Shown here: piece after piece, positions 53,801-62,479 of the stretch
Numbering within the stretch: the stretch's first letter is position 1
How the letters are laid out: the number at the start of each line of letters is the position of its first letter
DNA from: Eubacterium sp.
GTDB taxonomy: Bacteria; Bacillota; Clostridia; Lachnospirales; Lachnospiraceae
Length of the DNA stretch: 64,000 nucleotides
Reading direction: 5' to 3'
NCBI GenBank assembly: GCA_024690665.1
Contig: JAILOU010000021.1
Span: forward strand, 48,369-112,368
Position numbers and translations under genes: made by a program
The notes under the pieces: model-generated
Database searches by the model: none
Seen by the model: only the letters and a program-made list of their open reading frames with translations
What the model was told of the DNA's origin: nothing

Positions 53801-56487
53801 CACAGGCAAGTGCATCAGCGCAGACAAAGATCTCTGCCAAGGCAGCAGGCGGCGTCGGAACGAAAGAGTATAAATTCGTATCTGTTGACGAGGATGGAAA
53901 CGAAACTCTTCTTCGGGATTATTCGACAAAGACTACCTATACGGCTGATATTGCAGATGCAGGAACTACAATTCGTGCATATGTAAGAGATAACACTTAT
54001 TACGAAACCAGTTCTGATTTGACCGTTAAGATTGGTGATGTAATTGAAAATGGAGCCTATGTTGCAAAAGCAACCTTAACAGATGCAAAAGATAAAGTGA
54101 CAGATGTATTAACGAAGAATTATAAAGGTGCTGTGTCGTTTGAAGTAGCAGATGATGCAAGCAAAATCTATCTTCCGATTACAGATGTTACTAGCGTAAA
54201 AGCAGACGGAGTGGCTCTTAAGACAGATGAACAAGGTAATTATCTAATTCCGATTACATCGATTGCTGATGAGATTAACCTGAAGATTACCACACAGGAT
54301 GAGACAGTAGATGCGCTGCTTCAGATTGATACGGATACTATTGCAGAAGCTGCAGATAAGACAGCGCTTTTAGAACTTTTAGAAGAAGCCGGTCAGTATG
54401 AGCAAAAAGCATATGAGACAGAGTCTTATAGAAGTTTTTATACAGTTCGAAAAGCTTCTAAGGAAGTATGTGATGATATTCTTGCCGATCAAGAGCAGGT
54501 AAATGAAGCTTATACCAATTTGGAAAAGGCGATTGATGCGCTGGAAATCAAACTGGTTAAGGGCAGAAGTTATAACACCAACGTTTCGCTCGTTAAAGAT
54601 GAAGAAGGAAGCGGAACAAGTATGGCTAATACCATGCTTCGTAAGAAAGCAGTCGTTACCTATAACGAGGATGAAACATGGAATCTGAATCTGTACTTTG
54701 TGCCGGGCAATATCTACGGTTATGAAGTAAATGGACAAAATGTTGACCAGCTTGAGTATGTGGATGTATCCGGAACGAATCAGATTGATGCTGAGATTAC
54801 AAAGGATGCAACGGGACGAGGCGTAAGAGTCTTTACATTTAAGATTAAATCACTAAAGACATTTGCAACAAACATTCATTTCCATTATTCGAATGAGTAT
54901 GGACAGCATTCAAGTTCTGCGACGGTATATGTTCAGTTTGACGATCCGGCGAAGATGAGCGTTGTGACTTATGAGGACGAACAGGCAGCGGATACCGCTA
55001 AGTTAGAATCGATGATTGATAAGGCGGTTACATATGAGGAGGACGATTATACACCTGCAACCTGGAAAGAATTACAAACAGAGCTTGAGGATGCAAAGGA
55101 AGTTCTAGATGACGATTCTGCAGAGCAAAATAAGGTGGATGAAGCGCTTGAAGCACTGACAGGTGCCGTCGATCATTTGAAACAGTGTGCAAACACACCG
55201 AAGATTACAAGTTCAGACGGAGCAAGCAATAAGGTGTTTGAAGAAAGCAAGAGAATTCGAATTTCGACAGATACCGATAAGGCAAAGATTTATTACACGC
55301 TGGATGGAACGACGCCTACGAAAGACAGTGAAGAGTATACCGGTCCGATTACATTAAAAGAATCTGCGGTTGTAAGAGCAATCGCTGTTAAGGATGGTCT
55401 TGCAGACAGCCGTGAGGTACAGGCGGAATTTATCTGTGTAACGGATACAGCGGAATTGTCAGCAGATGCTGTGGTAGAGAACTTTGGCTATACGATTCGC
55501 GTGACGATGAAGGTGTTCAACGGGGAAATTGCGAAGGTTTCGTATTCATATCCGAAGGGTGAGCCGAATGTCAACGACAAGGCGACCATGAGTTCCGTGG
55601 CATCTCTTGCCAATAGTTACATCGGAAAGGATGTCAGTGAAGTGGCAGACCTTAAAGTGGACGTGGTAAGTGGTGCAACTTATTCTAGTAATGCCTTTAT
55701 CCAGGCAATAAAGGAGGCTGCAAAGTCGTATGTTCCGGTTACGGGATTGAAGGTCGATTGTAGTAGCCTTAGCTTAAAGGCAGGAGAGTGTGGCAAGGTG
55801 ACACCGATTACGACGCCGGCGAATGCAACAGAGAAATTATTTGTATACGCAAGTGATAACGAAAAGGTTGCGCTGGTAGATGCAACCGGTAAGGTAACCG
55901 CAGTCGCCAAGGGTACTGCCAACATTACCATTACAACAAAGGATGGTAAGTTCTGTGCGAAAACAAAGGTGACGGTAAAAAGCGGCAGTGATACCACGAA
56001 GTCATCGGCCGATACGACAACCAATACAGAGAAAAAAGACACAACGTCAAAGATTAAGATTGGATATAAAAAGACAATTAATGGACTTAAGTATCAGGTG
56101 ATTTCTTCAAAGCAGGTGCAGGTATATGGTGCATCTTCTAAGAAGGTTAAAAAGGTTGTCATTCCAAGCACTGTGAAGATTAGTGGTACGACATTTAAGG
56201 TAACAAAAGTAAAAGCATCTGCATTTGCAGGTTATAAGAAATTAAAGAAGGTAACGATTGGTGCCAATGTAAAGAGTATCGGTAAGAAGGCGTTCTATGG
56301 AGACAAGAAATTATCCAAGATCATAATTAAGACGAAATCACTTACCAAATCTTCGATTGGTAAGAAGGCGTTTACCAAGACAGCGAAGAAGGCAAAGGTT
56401 TATGTGCCATCGAAAAAATTGAAAATATATAAAAAGTATTTGAAGTCTGCCGGACTTAATAAGAAGGCAAAAGTAAAAAAATCATAG
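47812..56487 (+). CDS. Giant secreted subtilisin (S8) with PA, Big_2, LRR_5, chitobiase-like and FMN-binding domains
   Basis: 2891 residues. Sec signal peptide to about 26 (GTAMAAQT), then an acidic pro-region. The S8 protease shows AIIDSGVDLNHEAF (Asp232), DLNHGTHVAGIA (His305) and TMSGTSMATPQLAG (Ser634). A PA domain is inserted at about 480-590. A lactocepin-like Fn3 region follows. Two Big_2 domains lie near 1120-1285, and an LRR_5/BspA array at about 1290-1980. FIVAR-like helices and a chitobiase-like domain (KIYYTLDGTTPTKDSEEYTG) come next, then an FMN_bind domain with SGATYSS around Thr2623, another Big_2 and a lysine-rich LRR_5 end. No LPxTG. It is a surface protease with broad adhesive parts; its substrate is unknown. 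AGGGGGACA is the ribosome site. Confidence 0.93.
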   Translation: MKKRWIAILMSAMVAATGIPGTAMAAQTDSSETDSESTQQEESDTDEVTDCESVTDTTQEGEADASKRLSQTLKENSDDLQTADTIDDEEITYEPDELVTVIVELNGDTVENTKLSFFQSLTKNAEHNRVKKKIEKLVDDEDDSYEEKDDFYHVMNGFTIEVEYQYLEEIKELSGVKNAFVDEVHYLENTSADETKTQGTQSTSYKNDSSRATVGADTTEYTGKGQVIAIIDSGVDLNHEAFSGTIEGATMTDSDVSTALEQLNASSRVSSLSTSDVYHNEKIPYTFDYADNDTDAIPGSDDLNHGTHVAGIASANGGSEIRGVAPDAQIVVMKAFSDGDGSGYDSNIIAAVEDAYVLDVDSINMSLGADVGFSVNSEETYERIYQNVGDAGIALNVAAGNAYSQSTYGTADGTGLADVSHVDNGMVATPSTESAALAVASAEDTSTGYYFKASDDSQIKYREATLTTGDEKTKLNTVTDAIEYVDCGLGTTQEIEKAGDISGKYALIQRGGQDSAGNNLTFEAKADNAYNAGAKGIIVYNNVESDVLTDMGGITKSFVSVFISKEDGEKLLALEDKTITVSSDYTYAQDATMSDFSSWGVTPDLKLKPEITAPGGNIYSSVLNDAYTTMSGTSMATPQLAGLTALAREYVESDEKFASYTEAKKDDLVTNLLMCSAVPLKQSGASYYSPRKQGAGEANINNATNAKAYLTVEGADDAKPKAELGDSSEGTYSFTITAHNLTDEDLTYTVDTSALSEVISDGRFMQKEKDYAGQGIDISYSGLGDGNTLSVSAGNEVSVTVTITANEEFKDAVKEAVNGTFIEGFVQLTADETSGSNLSIPYLGFYGDWGAEDLIENAYTDEDNSYLFKQSAVCSGSNSYYYLGQNVFTGAMDADRFAISNNSLGQIFQSVTTMTGLKRCASKMTYVVTDEDGNEIWSKEYSNVRKSYYYMSSLSATMTYAEAFLDSAPVFDGTDNNGHQVADGTYTMTITAAGCDENATEDTWSFDFTYDTKAPVVKTAEVVETDDGKKIHLIIEDNHYLSAAQVVSSNGGAVKTIDFDEPTYSENGVNRYEEYLDYDEIAKKLAKLDGARTDVISLDIYDYAVNYKQATMVIEDTYPEAVTLDEDNVTLTKGQQKQLKATFTPEEVTMDQITWSSSNDKVATVDENGLISAVSAGEATITAQTQAKGVAATCKVTVKEVSAEQGLLMSRDTAEVKMGETVTLSAILAPSLEGSEVTWSSSDETLATVDKDGVVSALSTGVVTITASVTSGDQTYSDDCEVTIRPANYDDFVIDEDGVLVEYTGGKSDVEIPQGVTKIGENAFYGMPITSVSVPSSVLEIGPYAFNNCQKLETVTFAEGSKLSKIDEAAFYYCYLLKNIVLPDTVRELGANMFYYCYTLDTINVPEGVTEICDYAFYNTSGLKNVTLPSTLKRIGKNAFGTCGVEQIEVPQGVTTIDDYAFSACSLKSFTCPESVETIGAAAFMSNGSMTSITLNEGLKTIGEAAFSSTGLTTLSIPDSVTSVGASIAVSDSSLVSVHIGKNVPDLETPFGMDTVLETITVDDDNTMLEVGDDGALYDEDYTRLIAVPYKQSEITTGGSFTLKATVKKIEPQVFYNMTALTKVNYEDGTKLESIGDHAFYATSIQEIVLPDLVKSVGGHCFANCVSTTKVVLNHVEEVGSYAFLNTMVQPDFGDSLKVIGKNAFASDTQYEKQLTDVTLPDTVEVIGDGAFMNLYSVQNVSLGSCVKEIGDCVFTGNNGLSTITVADDNPYFVTEDNVLYDKDKTRLVLYAPACEATTYTAPDSLKQVDGFGFRNAKHLTKVTLNEGLEELSVSAFNGCSSLKDINMPSTLKKINSFAFSDVPATNLVFDGDLELIDDWGLSFMSNLNHLVIRKANNATIGGTYNLEGNETMYFGDGVKKITGTLDSSSTKVVVLGDDIEEISDDAFSAMKNVTIYATKDTKAYELASKQVKTLVANGASASLKEYTPLSVKVRISQASASAQTKISAKAAGGVGTKEYKFVSVDEDGNETLLRDYSTKTTYTADIADAGTTIRAYVRDNTYYETSSDLTVKIGDVIENGAYVAKATLTDAKDKVTDVLTKNYKGAVSFEVADDASKIYLPITDVTSVKADGVALKTDEQGNYLIPITSIADEINLKITTQDETVDALLQIDTDTIAEAADKTALLELLEEAGQYEQKAYETESYRSFYTVRKASKEVCDDILADQEQVNEAYTNLEKAIDALEIKLVKGRSYNTNVSLVKDEEGSGTSMANTMLRKKAVVTYNEDETWNLNLYFVPGNIYGYEVNGQNVDQLEYVDVSGTNQIDAEITKDATGRGVRVFTFKIKSLKTFATNIHFHYSNEYGQHSSSATVYVQFDDPAKMSVVTYEDEQAADTAKLESMIDKAVTYEEDDYTPATWKELQTELEDAKEVLDDDSAEQNKVDEALEALTGAVDHLKQCANTPKITSSDGASNKVFEESKRIRISTDTDKAKIYYTLDGTTPTKDSEEYTGPITLKESAVVRAIAVKDGLADSREVQAEFICVTDTAELSADAVVENFGYTIRVTMKVFNGEIAKVSYSYPKGEPNVNDKATMSSVASLANSYIGKDVSEVADLKVDVVSGATYSSNAFIQAIKEAAKSYVPVTGLKVDCSSLSLKAGECGKVTPITTPANATEKLFVYASDNEKVALVDATGKVTAVAKGTANITITTKDGKFCAKTKVTVKSGSDTTKSSADTTTNTEKKDTTSKIKIGYKKTINGLKYQVISSKQVQVYGASSKKVKKVVIPSTVKISGTTFKVTKVKASAFAGYKKLKKVTIGANVKSIGKKAFYGDKKLSKIIIKTKSLTKSSIGKKAFTKTAKKAKVYVPSKKLKIYKKYLKSAGLNKKAKVKKS

Positions 56488-56521
56488 TTTTTCTAATGTT
56501 AGCTCAGGAGGGAAAGAGAAC

Positions 56522-59392
56522 ATGCATAAGAAGGGAAAAATGGTGAGGAGAGTTATGTGCTGCATTTTTGCAGCGGCAGTTGTTATGTCATCGGGAGCAG
56601 TGTCAACGCTCGCTTCCGAGACAAACCAGGTGGCGGTAATAGAAGATGATCTGTTAGAGACGCCGGGAACTTATTACGTAAAAGCAACTATGAACAGTCT
56701 TGGTTTTATGGATGAGGATGATGGGTGTCTTGCTCCGATGATTGCAGATACGCCGCTTGTTACCGTTCGGGAAGATGAAGAAGGAACGTTGTATTATGAC
56801 GTTGTCTACACATTTTCTGCAGCAACCATAGAAGCGTACAGTTCTTATAATGAAGGAAAGTGGAATGGACAGACAATTGCGAGTATGTCTTATCGCCCAA
56901 GCTCTGATGTGTGGGATAACACGGATGCGAAGATTGTTTATGACAATAAACTGTCCGGAGTACGAAAGTTTATGTGTACCTATAAGGATTCTCTTCCGGA
57001 TGGGTTAGAACTTCAGTGCGTAAGCAGTATTGAAGGGATGGATGAACATCCAATCGTATACGCGAAGTTTAAAGCGGATACGATTCAAAAAACGGCAGAT
57101 GCCGATCTCGACACTTCCGAAATTAAGGCAATTATTGAAAATGCCAAGGAGGTAAAGACAGAAAGCTATACTTCAAAAAGCGTTGCTGCATTTGAGGCTG
57201 CTTTAAAGCAGGCAAATGATACATATGAGGATATGGAAGCAACTCAAGAAGAGGTTGATGAGGCGTGTAAAACGCTTGGCGAAGCTTATGATGCTCTTGA
57301 AACGGTGCCGGTGGTTACATTTGCAAAAGGACAGTGCAAGTTCTCGGATTCGATGACGGTGGAGCTGGCTGATTCGGACGAAGATGCTACCATCTATTAT
57401 ACGACAGATGGCAGTGAGCCAAGCGCAGAAAGTACACAGTATACGAAGGCATTTGAAATTGATGAGACGACAACTGTCAAAGCGATTGCGGTAGACGGTG
57501 ATGCAACCAGTGAGGTTTCATCGGTAACCTATACGAAGAGAACCGCTGAGCAGCAGCCGGGCACCTATCAGATGAAAGCAACGATGAACAGACTGTTGTT
57601 TTTAAATAATGACAGCTCTGATCTTGCACCGATAATCGGAGATACTCCGCAGGTAACGGTGCGGGAAGATGAAGTTGGAAACACTTATTACGATGTGGTC
57701 TATACGGTAATGCCGGGAACGGTAACCGGCGATTTCGCTTCCTATAACGAGGGGAAATGGACCGGACAGGATCTGACGAATCTGTATTATATGGAGAGCG
57801 CAAGCAATTATGATTCTCTCGAGGCGAAGATAGTCTATGATAATCCGCTGTCTGGAATTCGTAAGTTCCAGTGTACCTATAAAGATACGCTTCCGACCGA
57901 AAAGGGGTTAAAACTGGAGTTTGTGACCGGGTTTGAGGAGTGTATGGCGCATCCTGTGTCCTACGCGGTATTTGATACAAGTACCATGAAGCTTTCATCA
58001 GAGATTACCACTGTCGATACGACGGATCTTACCAATAGTATCAGTGCTGCACAGGCTTATTATGAAGAGCAGGAGTATGGTGATTTGTACTCAATTGAAG
58101 AGCAGTTAAAGACGAATCTCACTGATGCGATTGCGAACGGACAGAGCGTTCTTGAGGATATGGAGGCAACGCAAAGTGATATAGATGCGGCAACGCAGAA
58201 GATTTTAGATGCCTACAATGTGCTTAGGGCAGCAGTCTTTGATTATGATGTACAGCGCATTACCATTGATTTTTGGGGAGCAGAACTTAGCGAGCCAAGT
58301 GAGTATTATCTGAATCTGGCAAGAAACTACTATGCTTCTTTATCAGATGACCAAAAGAAGCTTATAACGGCTTATCATAATCTGCTGGTAAATGAAGCCT
58401 GGAAAGCACTTCTTGATGCACAAAGTGCAGCGTCAACGGCTTCAAGTGATTATGAAACAGCTAAGAGTGCTTTAGCAGAAGCGCAAACGGCGCTTGATGA
58501 AGCAAATGAAGGTACTGATACGGATGCTATCGCTGCGGCGCAGGAAACGTATGACGCAGCTAATGTTGAGGCTAGTTTGAAAAAGGCGGCAAAAGATGTT
58601 GCAGATGCCCTGGTAGCACAAAGAAATGCGGAACTTTCAGCGGCCAAAGCTGAACGAAAGGCTGCTGAGGCTGAAAGTGAGACTGAAAAGGAAAAGGCTG
58701 AGGCGGATGCACAGGCGGCAACCGACGAGGCTAAGGTGCAAGAGGCTGAAAAAGCGCAGGCCGCAGCAGAGCAGGCTGCGTTAGAAGAAAGACAGGCACG
58801 AGAAGCAGCAGAGCAGGCGCAAAAAGAGGCAGATGAACAGCTTGCAAGAAATTCAGCTGCTGCGCAGGAAAAATTAGAAGAAGCGCAAAGAAAACTAGAG
58901 GAGGCTCAGGCTGCTGCGAAAAAAGCACAGGCAGAAGCTGAAGCTGCTAAAAAAGCAGCGACTCAAACAGCGACTCAAACTGCAGTTACTTCGACAACAA
59001 AATCCGGTGTTACTTATGAAATTACAGGAAACAGTGCAGCGGTAACAAAGGTTTCTTCAAGCAAAAAGAGTGTAAGCGTTGCTGCAACCGTCAAGATTGG
59101 AAGTAAGACCTATAAGGTTACAACAATTAAGGCGAAAGCATTTGCAAGTAAAAAGAAACTTAAGAAAGTTACAATTGGAAAGAATGTTACAACAATTGAG
59201 CAAAAGGCATTTTACAAATCTACCAATCTGAAGAAGGTTATCTTTAAAGGAACCGGTGTAAAAACCGTTGGTAAGAAGGCATTTGCAAAGACAAACAAAA
59301 AAGCAACATTCAAACTTCCAAAGAAAAAGTACAAAGCGTACCGGAATTTAATCAAGAATGCCGGAGCATCCCAAAAAGCAAAATACAAATAG
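56522..59392 (+). CDS. Modular secreted protein with duplicated beta domains, coiled coil and LRR_5 end
   Basis: 956 residues, 34 bases after the giant subtilisin, so same operon. Signal peptide to about 35 (VSTLASETN). Two related domains of about 140 residues (about 45-185 and 345-487), starting PGTYYVKATMNSLGF and PGTYQMKATMNRLLF, contain TPLVTVREDE and KIVYDNKLSGVRKFMCTYKD. They faintly resemble NEAT heme-binding domains. FIVAR-like helices follow each; a chitobiase-like domain (ATIYYTTDGSEPSAESTQYT) lies between. Residues 640-830 form a long Ala/Glu/Lys coiled coil. The last 115 residues match the LRR_5 lysine-rich end of the subtilisin. Probably a surface stalk; ligand unknown. Confidence 0.88.
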   Translation: MHKKGKMVRRVMCCIFAAAVVMSSGAVSTLASETNQVAVIEDDLLETPGTYYVKATMNSLGFMDEDDGCLAPMIADTPLVTVREDEEGTLYYDVVYTFSAATIEAYSSYNEGKWNGQTIASMSYRPSSDVWDNTDAKIVYDNKLSGVRKFMCTYKDSLPDGLELQCVSSIEGMDEHPIVYAKFKADTIQKTADADLDTSEIKAIIENAKEVKTESYTSKSVAAFEAALKQANDTYEDMEATQEEVDEACKTLGEAYDALETVPVVTFAKGQCKFSDSMTVELADSDEDATIYYTTDGSEPSAESTQYTKAFEIDETTTVKAIAVDGDATSEVSSVTYTKRTAEQQPGTYQMKATMNRLLFLNNDSSDLAPIIGDTPQVTVREDEVGNTYYDVVYTVMPGTVTGDFASYNEGKWTGQDLTNLYYMESASNYDSLEAKIVYDNPLSGIRKFQCTYKDTLPTEKGLKLEFVTGFEECMAHPVSYAVFDTSTMKLSSEITTVDTTDLTNSISAAQAYYEEQEYGDLYSIEEQLKTNLTDAIANGQSVLEDMEATQSDIDAATQKILDAYNVLRAAVFDYDVQRITIDFWGAELSEPSEYYLNLARNYYASLSDDQKKLITAYHNLLVNEAWKALLDAQSAASTASSDYETAKSALAEAQTALDEANEGTDTDAIAAAQETYDAANVEASLKKAAKDVADALVAQRNAELSAAKAERKAAEAESETEKEKAEADAQAATDEAKVQEAEKAQAAAEQAALEERQAREAAEQAQKEADEQLARNSAAAQEKLEEAQRKLEEAQAAAKKAQAEAEAAKKAATQTATQTAVTSTTKSGVTYEITGNSAAVTKVSSSKKSVSVAATVKIGSKTYKVTTIKAKAFASKKKLKKVTIGKNVTTIEQKAFYKSTNLKKVIFKGTGVKTVGKKAFAKTNKKATFKLPKKKYKAYRNLIKNAGASQKAKYK

Positions 59393-59441
59393 CTACCAGG
59401 GGGACGGTCCTTTTGCCACGGTGAGTGTCCCTTTGGCTCAA

Positions 59442-59480
59442 AAGCGGACAGAGAACATGGATTCTCTGCCTGCTTTTTTG
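59442..59480 (+). terminator. Intrinsic terminator after the surface operon
   Basis: AGAGAA/TTCTCT with flanking AAGC/GCTT and bulges, tail TTTTTTG. The GGGACGGTCCTTTTG motif at 59401-59415 and GTGTCCCTTTGG nearby form a second small fold. The rest of the 263-bp gap holds the palindrome ACTTTTAAAAGT (59520-59531) and the ppdK promoter. Confidence 0.8.
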
Positions 59481-59544
59481 TTTAATTATACAGTGAGAAT
59501 TGCCGAACTCATGTTTTGAACTTTTAAAAGTGCACAAATTTCGT

Positions 59545-59572
59545 TTGTATTACATACCTAATATGGTAAAAT
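59545..59572 (+). promoter_or_regulatory. ppdK promoter
   Basis: TTGTAT (59545-59550), 16-bp spacer, TAAAAT (59567-59572). Confidence 0.7.
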
Positions 59573-59655
59573 GTAATTAAATATTTCCACTTTTAGGAAA
59601 AGAGTAACACATGACAACTAGTCATAAAACTAATGAATGAGGAGGAACAATAACA

Positions 59656-62286
59656 ATGGCAAACAAATGGGTATACTTATTCAAAGAAGGCAATGCCGAC
59701 ATGCGAGAGCTTCTTGGGGGCAAAGGAGCGAATCTTGCAGAGATGACCAACATTGGTCTTCCGGTACCGCAGGGATTTACGATTACAACCGAGGCGTGTA
59801 CACAGTATTATGAAGACAATCGTGAAATTAACGATGAGATTAAAGCCCAGATCGACGAACATATTGTTAAGATGGAAGAAATCACCGGCAAGAAGTTCGG
59901 TGATAAGACCAATCCTCTGTTGGTTTCTGTTCGTTCCGGAGCCAGAGCATCCATGCCTGGTATGATGGATACGATCTTGAACCTGGGGCTGAATGAGGAA
60001 GTTGTGGAAGTAATTGCAAAGCAGTCAGGAAACCCACGCTGGGCATGGGACTGCTACAGAAGATTTATTCAGATGTACTCCGACGTCGTAATGGAAGTCG
60101 GCAAGAAGTACTTTGAAGAATTGATTGATGAGATGAAAAAAGACCGCGGCGTTAAGCAGGACGTGGAGCTTACCGCTGAGGATCTGAAAGAACTTGCAGG
60201 AAAGTTTAAGGCAGAATACAAGTCCAAGATTGGAGCTGATTTCCCGACCGACCCGAAGGAACAGCTGTACGGAGCAGTCAAGGCAGTATTCCGTTCCTGG
60301 GATAACCCACGTGCCAATGTATACCGCCGCGACAACGATATCCCATATTCATGGGGAACAGCGGTTAATGTACAGTCCATGGCATTTGGTAACATGGGAG
60401 ATGATTGCGGAACCGGAGTTGCATTTACCCGTGACCCGGCAACCGGTGAAAAGGGACTGTTTGGTGAGTTCTTGACAAATGCACAGGGCGAGGACGTAGT
60501 TGCCGGTGTGCGTACACCAATGAAGATTACTGAGATGGAAAATAAATTCCCGGAGGCATTTAAGCAGTTCGTAGAAGTGTGCAAGACACTTGAAGACCAT
60601 TACCGCGATATGCAGGATATGGAATTTACCGTAGAACATGGTAAGTTGTACATGCTACAGACCAGAAATGGTAAGAGAACCGCTCAGGCTGCACTTAAGA
60701 TCGCGTGTGACCTGGTTGATGAAGGTATGAGAACCGAAAAAGAGGCCGTTGCCATGATCGATCCTCGTAACCTTGACACGCTGCTTCATCCGCAGTTTGA
60801 TGCAGAAGAATTAAAGAAAGCAACCCCAATTGGCAAGGGCCTTGGAGCTTCACCGGGAGCTGCCTGCGGTAAAGTTGTATTTACGGCAGAAGACGCAGAA
60901 AACTGGGCAGCAAAAGGCGAGAAGGTCGTACTGGTTCGTCTGGAAACCTCACCGGAAGACATTACAGGTATGAAGTCTTCACAAGGTATCTTAACCGTGC
61001 GCGGTGGTATGACATCACACGCAGCCGTAGTAGCACGTGGTATGGGAACCTGCTGCGTATCCGGTTGCGGCGATATTGCCATGGATGAGGCTAATAAGAA
61101 ATTCACCCTCGCTGGAAAAGAATTCCATGAAGGAGATCCGATTTCCTTAGACGGAACAACGGGTAATATCTATGATGGTATTATTAAGACCGTGGATGCT
61201 ACTATCGCAGGAGAATTCGGTCGCATCATGGATTGGGCAGATAAGTACAGAAGACTAAAGGTTCGTACCAATGCCGATACACCTCAGGATGCGAAGAAGG
61301 CGCGTGAACTTGGCGCAGAAGGTATTGGACTATGCCGTACAGAGCACATGTTCTTTGAAGAAGAAAGAATTGCGGCGTTCCGTGAAATGATCTGTGCGGA
61401 CACGGTAGAAGGACGCGAGGCAGCACTTGAGAAGATCCTACCTTACCAGCAGGGAGACTTTAAGGAGCTGTTTGAAGCACTTGAAGGTAATCCGGTTACC
61501 ATTCGTTTCTTAGATCCGCCGCTTCATGAATTCGTTCCGACTGAGGAAGCTGATATCAAGAAACTGGCAGATGCGCAGGGCAAGAGCGTGGAAGCAATCA
61601 AGGAACTGATTGAAGGTCTTAAGGAATTCAACCCAATGATGGGACACAGAGGATGCCGTCTGACCGTCACCTATCCTGAGATTGCAAGAATGCAGACAAA
61701 GGCTATCATCCGCGCAGCAATTGAAGTGCAAAAAGCACATGCTGACTGGAAGGTAAAACCGGAGATTATGATTCCGTTAATTACTGATATTAAGGAATTA
61801 AAATATGTTAAGAAATTCGTTGTTGAGACTGCCGATGAAGAGATTAAGGCGGCTGGCAGCAACTTAGAATATGAAGTAGGTACCATGATTGAGATTCCTC
61901 GTGCAGCACTTACTGCTGATGAAATCGCGACAGAGGCAGACTTCTTCTGCTTCGGTACCAATGACCTGACGCAGATGACATTTGGCTTCTCTCGTGATGA
62001 CGCAGGCAAGTTCCTTGGCGCATACTACGATGCGAAGATCTTTGAAAATGATCCATTTGCGAAACTTGATCAGACCGGTGTCGGCAAATTGATGGAGACA
62101 GCCATCAAGCTTGGTAAGCCGGTAAATCAGGCGCTCCATGTTGGTATCTGCGGCGAGCACGGTGGAGATCCGACATCAGTTGAGTTCTGCCATAAGATTG
62201 GACTTGATTATGTATCTTGCTCACCATTTAGAGTTCCGGTGGCAAGACTGGCAGCGGCACAGGCTGCTATCGCCGAGTCACGTTAA
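59656..62286 (+). CDS. ppdK: Pyruvate, phosphate dikinase
   Basis: An 876-residue enzyme interconverting pyruvate + ATP + phosphate with PEP + AMP + PPi; in anaerobes it often works in glycolysis using PPi. The N-terminal ATP-grasp domain starts LLGGKGANLAEMTNIGLPVP. The swivelling His domain has GGMTSHAAVVARGMGTCCVS with His455 as the phosphoryl carrier. The C-terminal TIM barrel has GLCRTEHMFFEEERI and LHVGICGEHGGDPTSVEFCH. AGGAGGAACAATAAC precedes the ATG. Length and motifs are complete. Confidence 0.98.
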   Translation: MANKWVYLFKEGNADMRELLGGKGANLAEMTNIGLPVPQGFTITTEACTQYYEDNREINDEIKAQIDEHIVKMEEITGKKFGDKTNPLLVSVRSGARASMPGMMDTILNLGLNEEVVEVIAKQSGNPRWAWDCYRRFIQMYSDVVMEVGKKYFEELIDEMKKDRGVKQDVELTAEDLKELAGKFKAEYKSKIGADFPTDPKEQLYGAVKAVFRSWDNPRANVYRRDNDIPYSWGTAVNVQSMAFGNMGDDCGTGVAFTRDPATGEKGLFGEFLTNAQGEDVVAGVRTPMKITEMENKFPEAFKQFVEVCKTLEDHYRDMQDMEFTVEHGKLYMLQTRNGKRTAQAALKIACDLVDEGMRTEKEAVAMIDPRNLDTLLHPQFDAEELKKATPIGKGLGASPGAACGKVVFTAEDAENWAAKGEKVVLVRLETSPEDITGMKSSQGILTVRGGMTSHAAVVARGMGTCCVSGCGDIAMDEANKKFTLAGKEFHEGDPISLDGTTGNIYDGIIKTVDATIAGEFGRIMDWADKYRRLKVRTNADTPQDAKKARELGAEGIGLCRTEHMFFEEERIAAFREMICADTVEGREAALEKILPYQQGDFKELFEALEGNPVTIRFLDPPLHEFVPTEEADIKKLADAQGKSVEAIKELIEGLKEFNPMMGHRGCRLTVTYPEIARMQTKAIIRAAIEVQKAHADWKVKPEIMIPLITDIKELKYVKKFVVETADEEIKAAGSNLEYEVGTMIEIPRAALTADEIATEADFFCFGTNDLTQMTFGFSRDDAGKFLGAYYDAKIFENDPFAKLDQTGVGKLMETAIKLGKPVNQALHVGICGEHGGDPTSVEFCHKIGLDYVSCSPFRVPVARLAAAQAAIAESR

Positions 62287-62411
62287 TTGAGTCGGCATGT
62301 TTTTGGGGACTTTTGAAGTCTCGAAGGATTTTATGAGACAATCTTCAAAGATTTATCATAAGAAAAACGGATTTGGGTTTCCTGAAAAGCTTGTAATAAA
62401 GCTATTTCTAG

Positions 62412-62448
62412 TATAGGGTGTCTACTTTAGGCACCCTATATTTTTTTA
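62412..62448 (+). terminator. Intrinsic terminator after ppdK
   Basis: TATAGGGTG (62412-62420) pairs with CACCCTATA (62432-62440), tail TTTTTTT. About 125 bases separate it from the ppdK stop; nothing else recognised there. Confidence 0.92.
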
Positions 62449-62479
62449 CACAAAAATATTTTTAACCAGGCTGTAATGA

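Noticed and set aside
57477..57998. 173-residue minus-strand frame inside the 956-residue surface protein gene
   Set aside because: Antisense shadow of a highly biased coding region, without a start signal.
62287..62411. tRNA or small RNA gene after ppdK
   Set aside because: Small stems (AGTCTC/GAGACA) are present, but there is no cloverleaf, no CCA end and no promoter.
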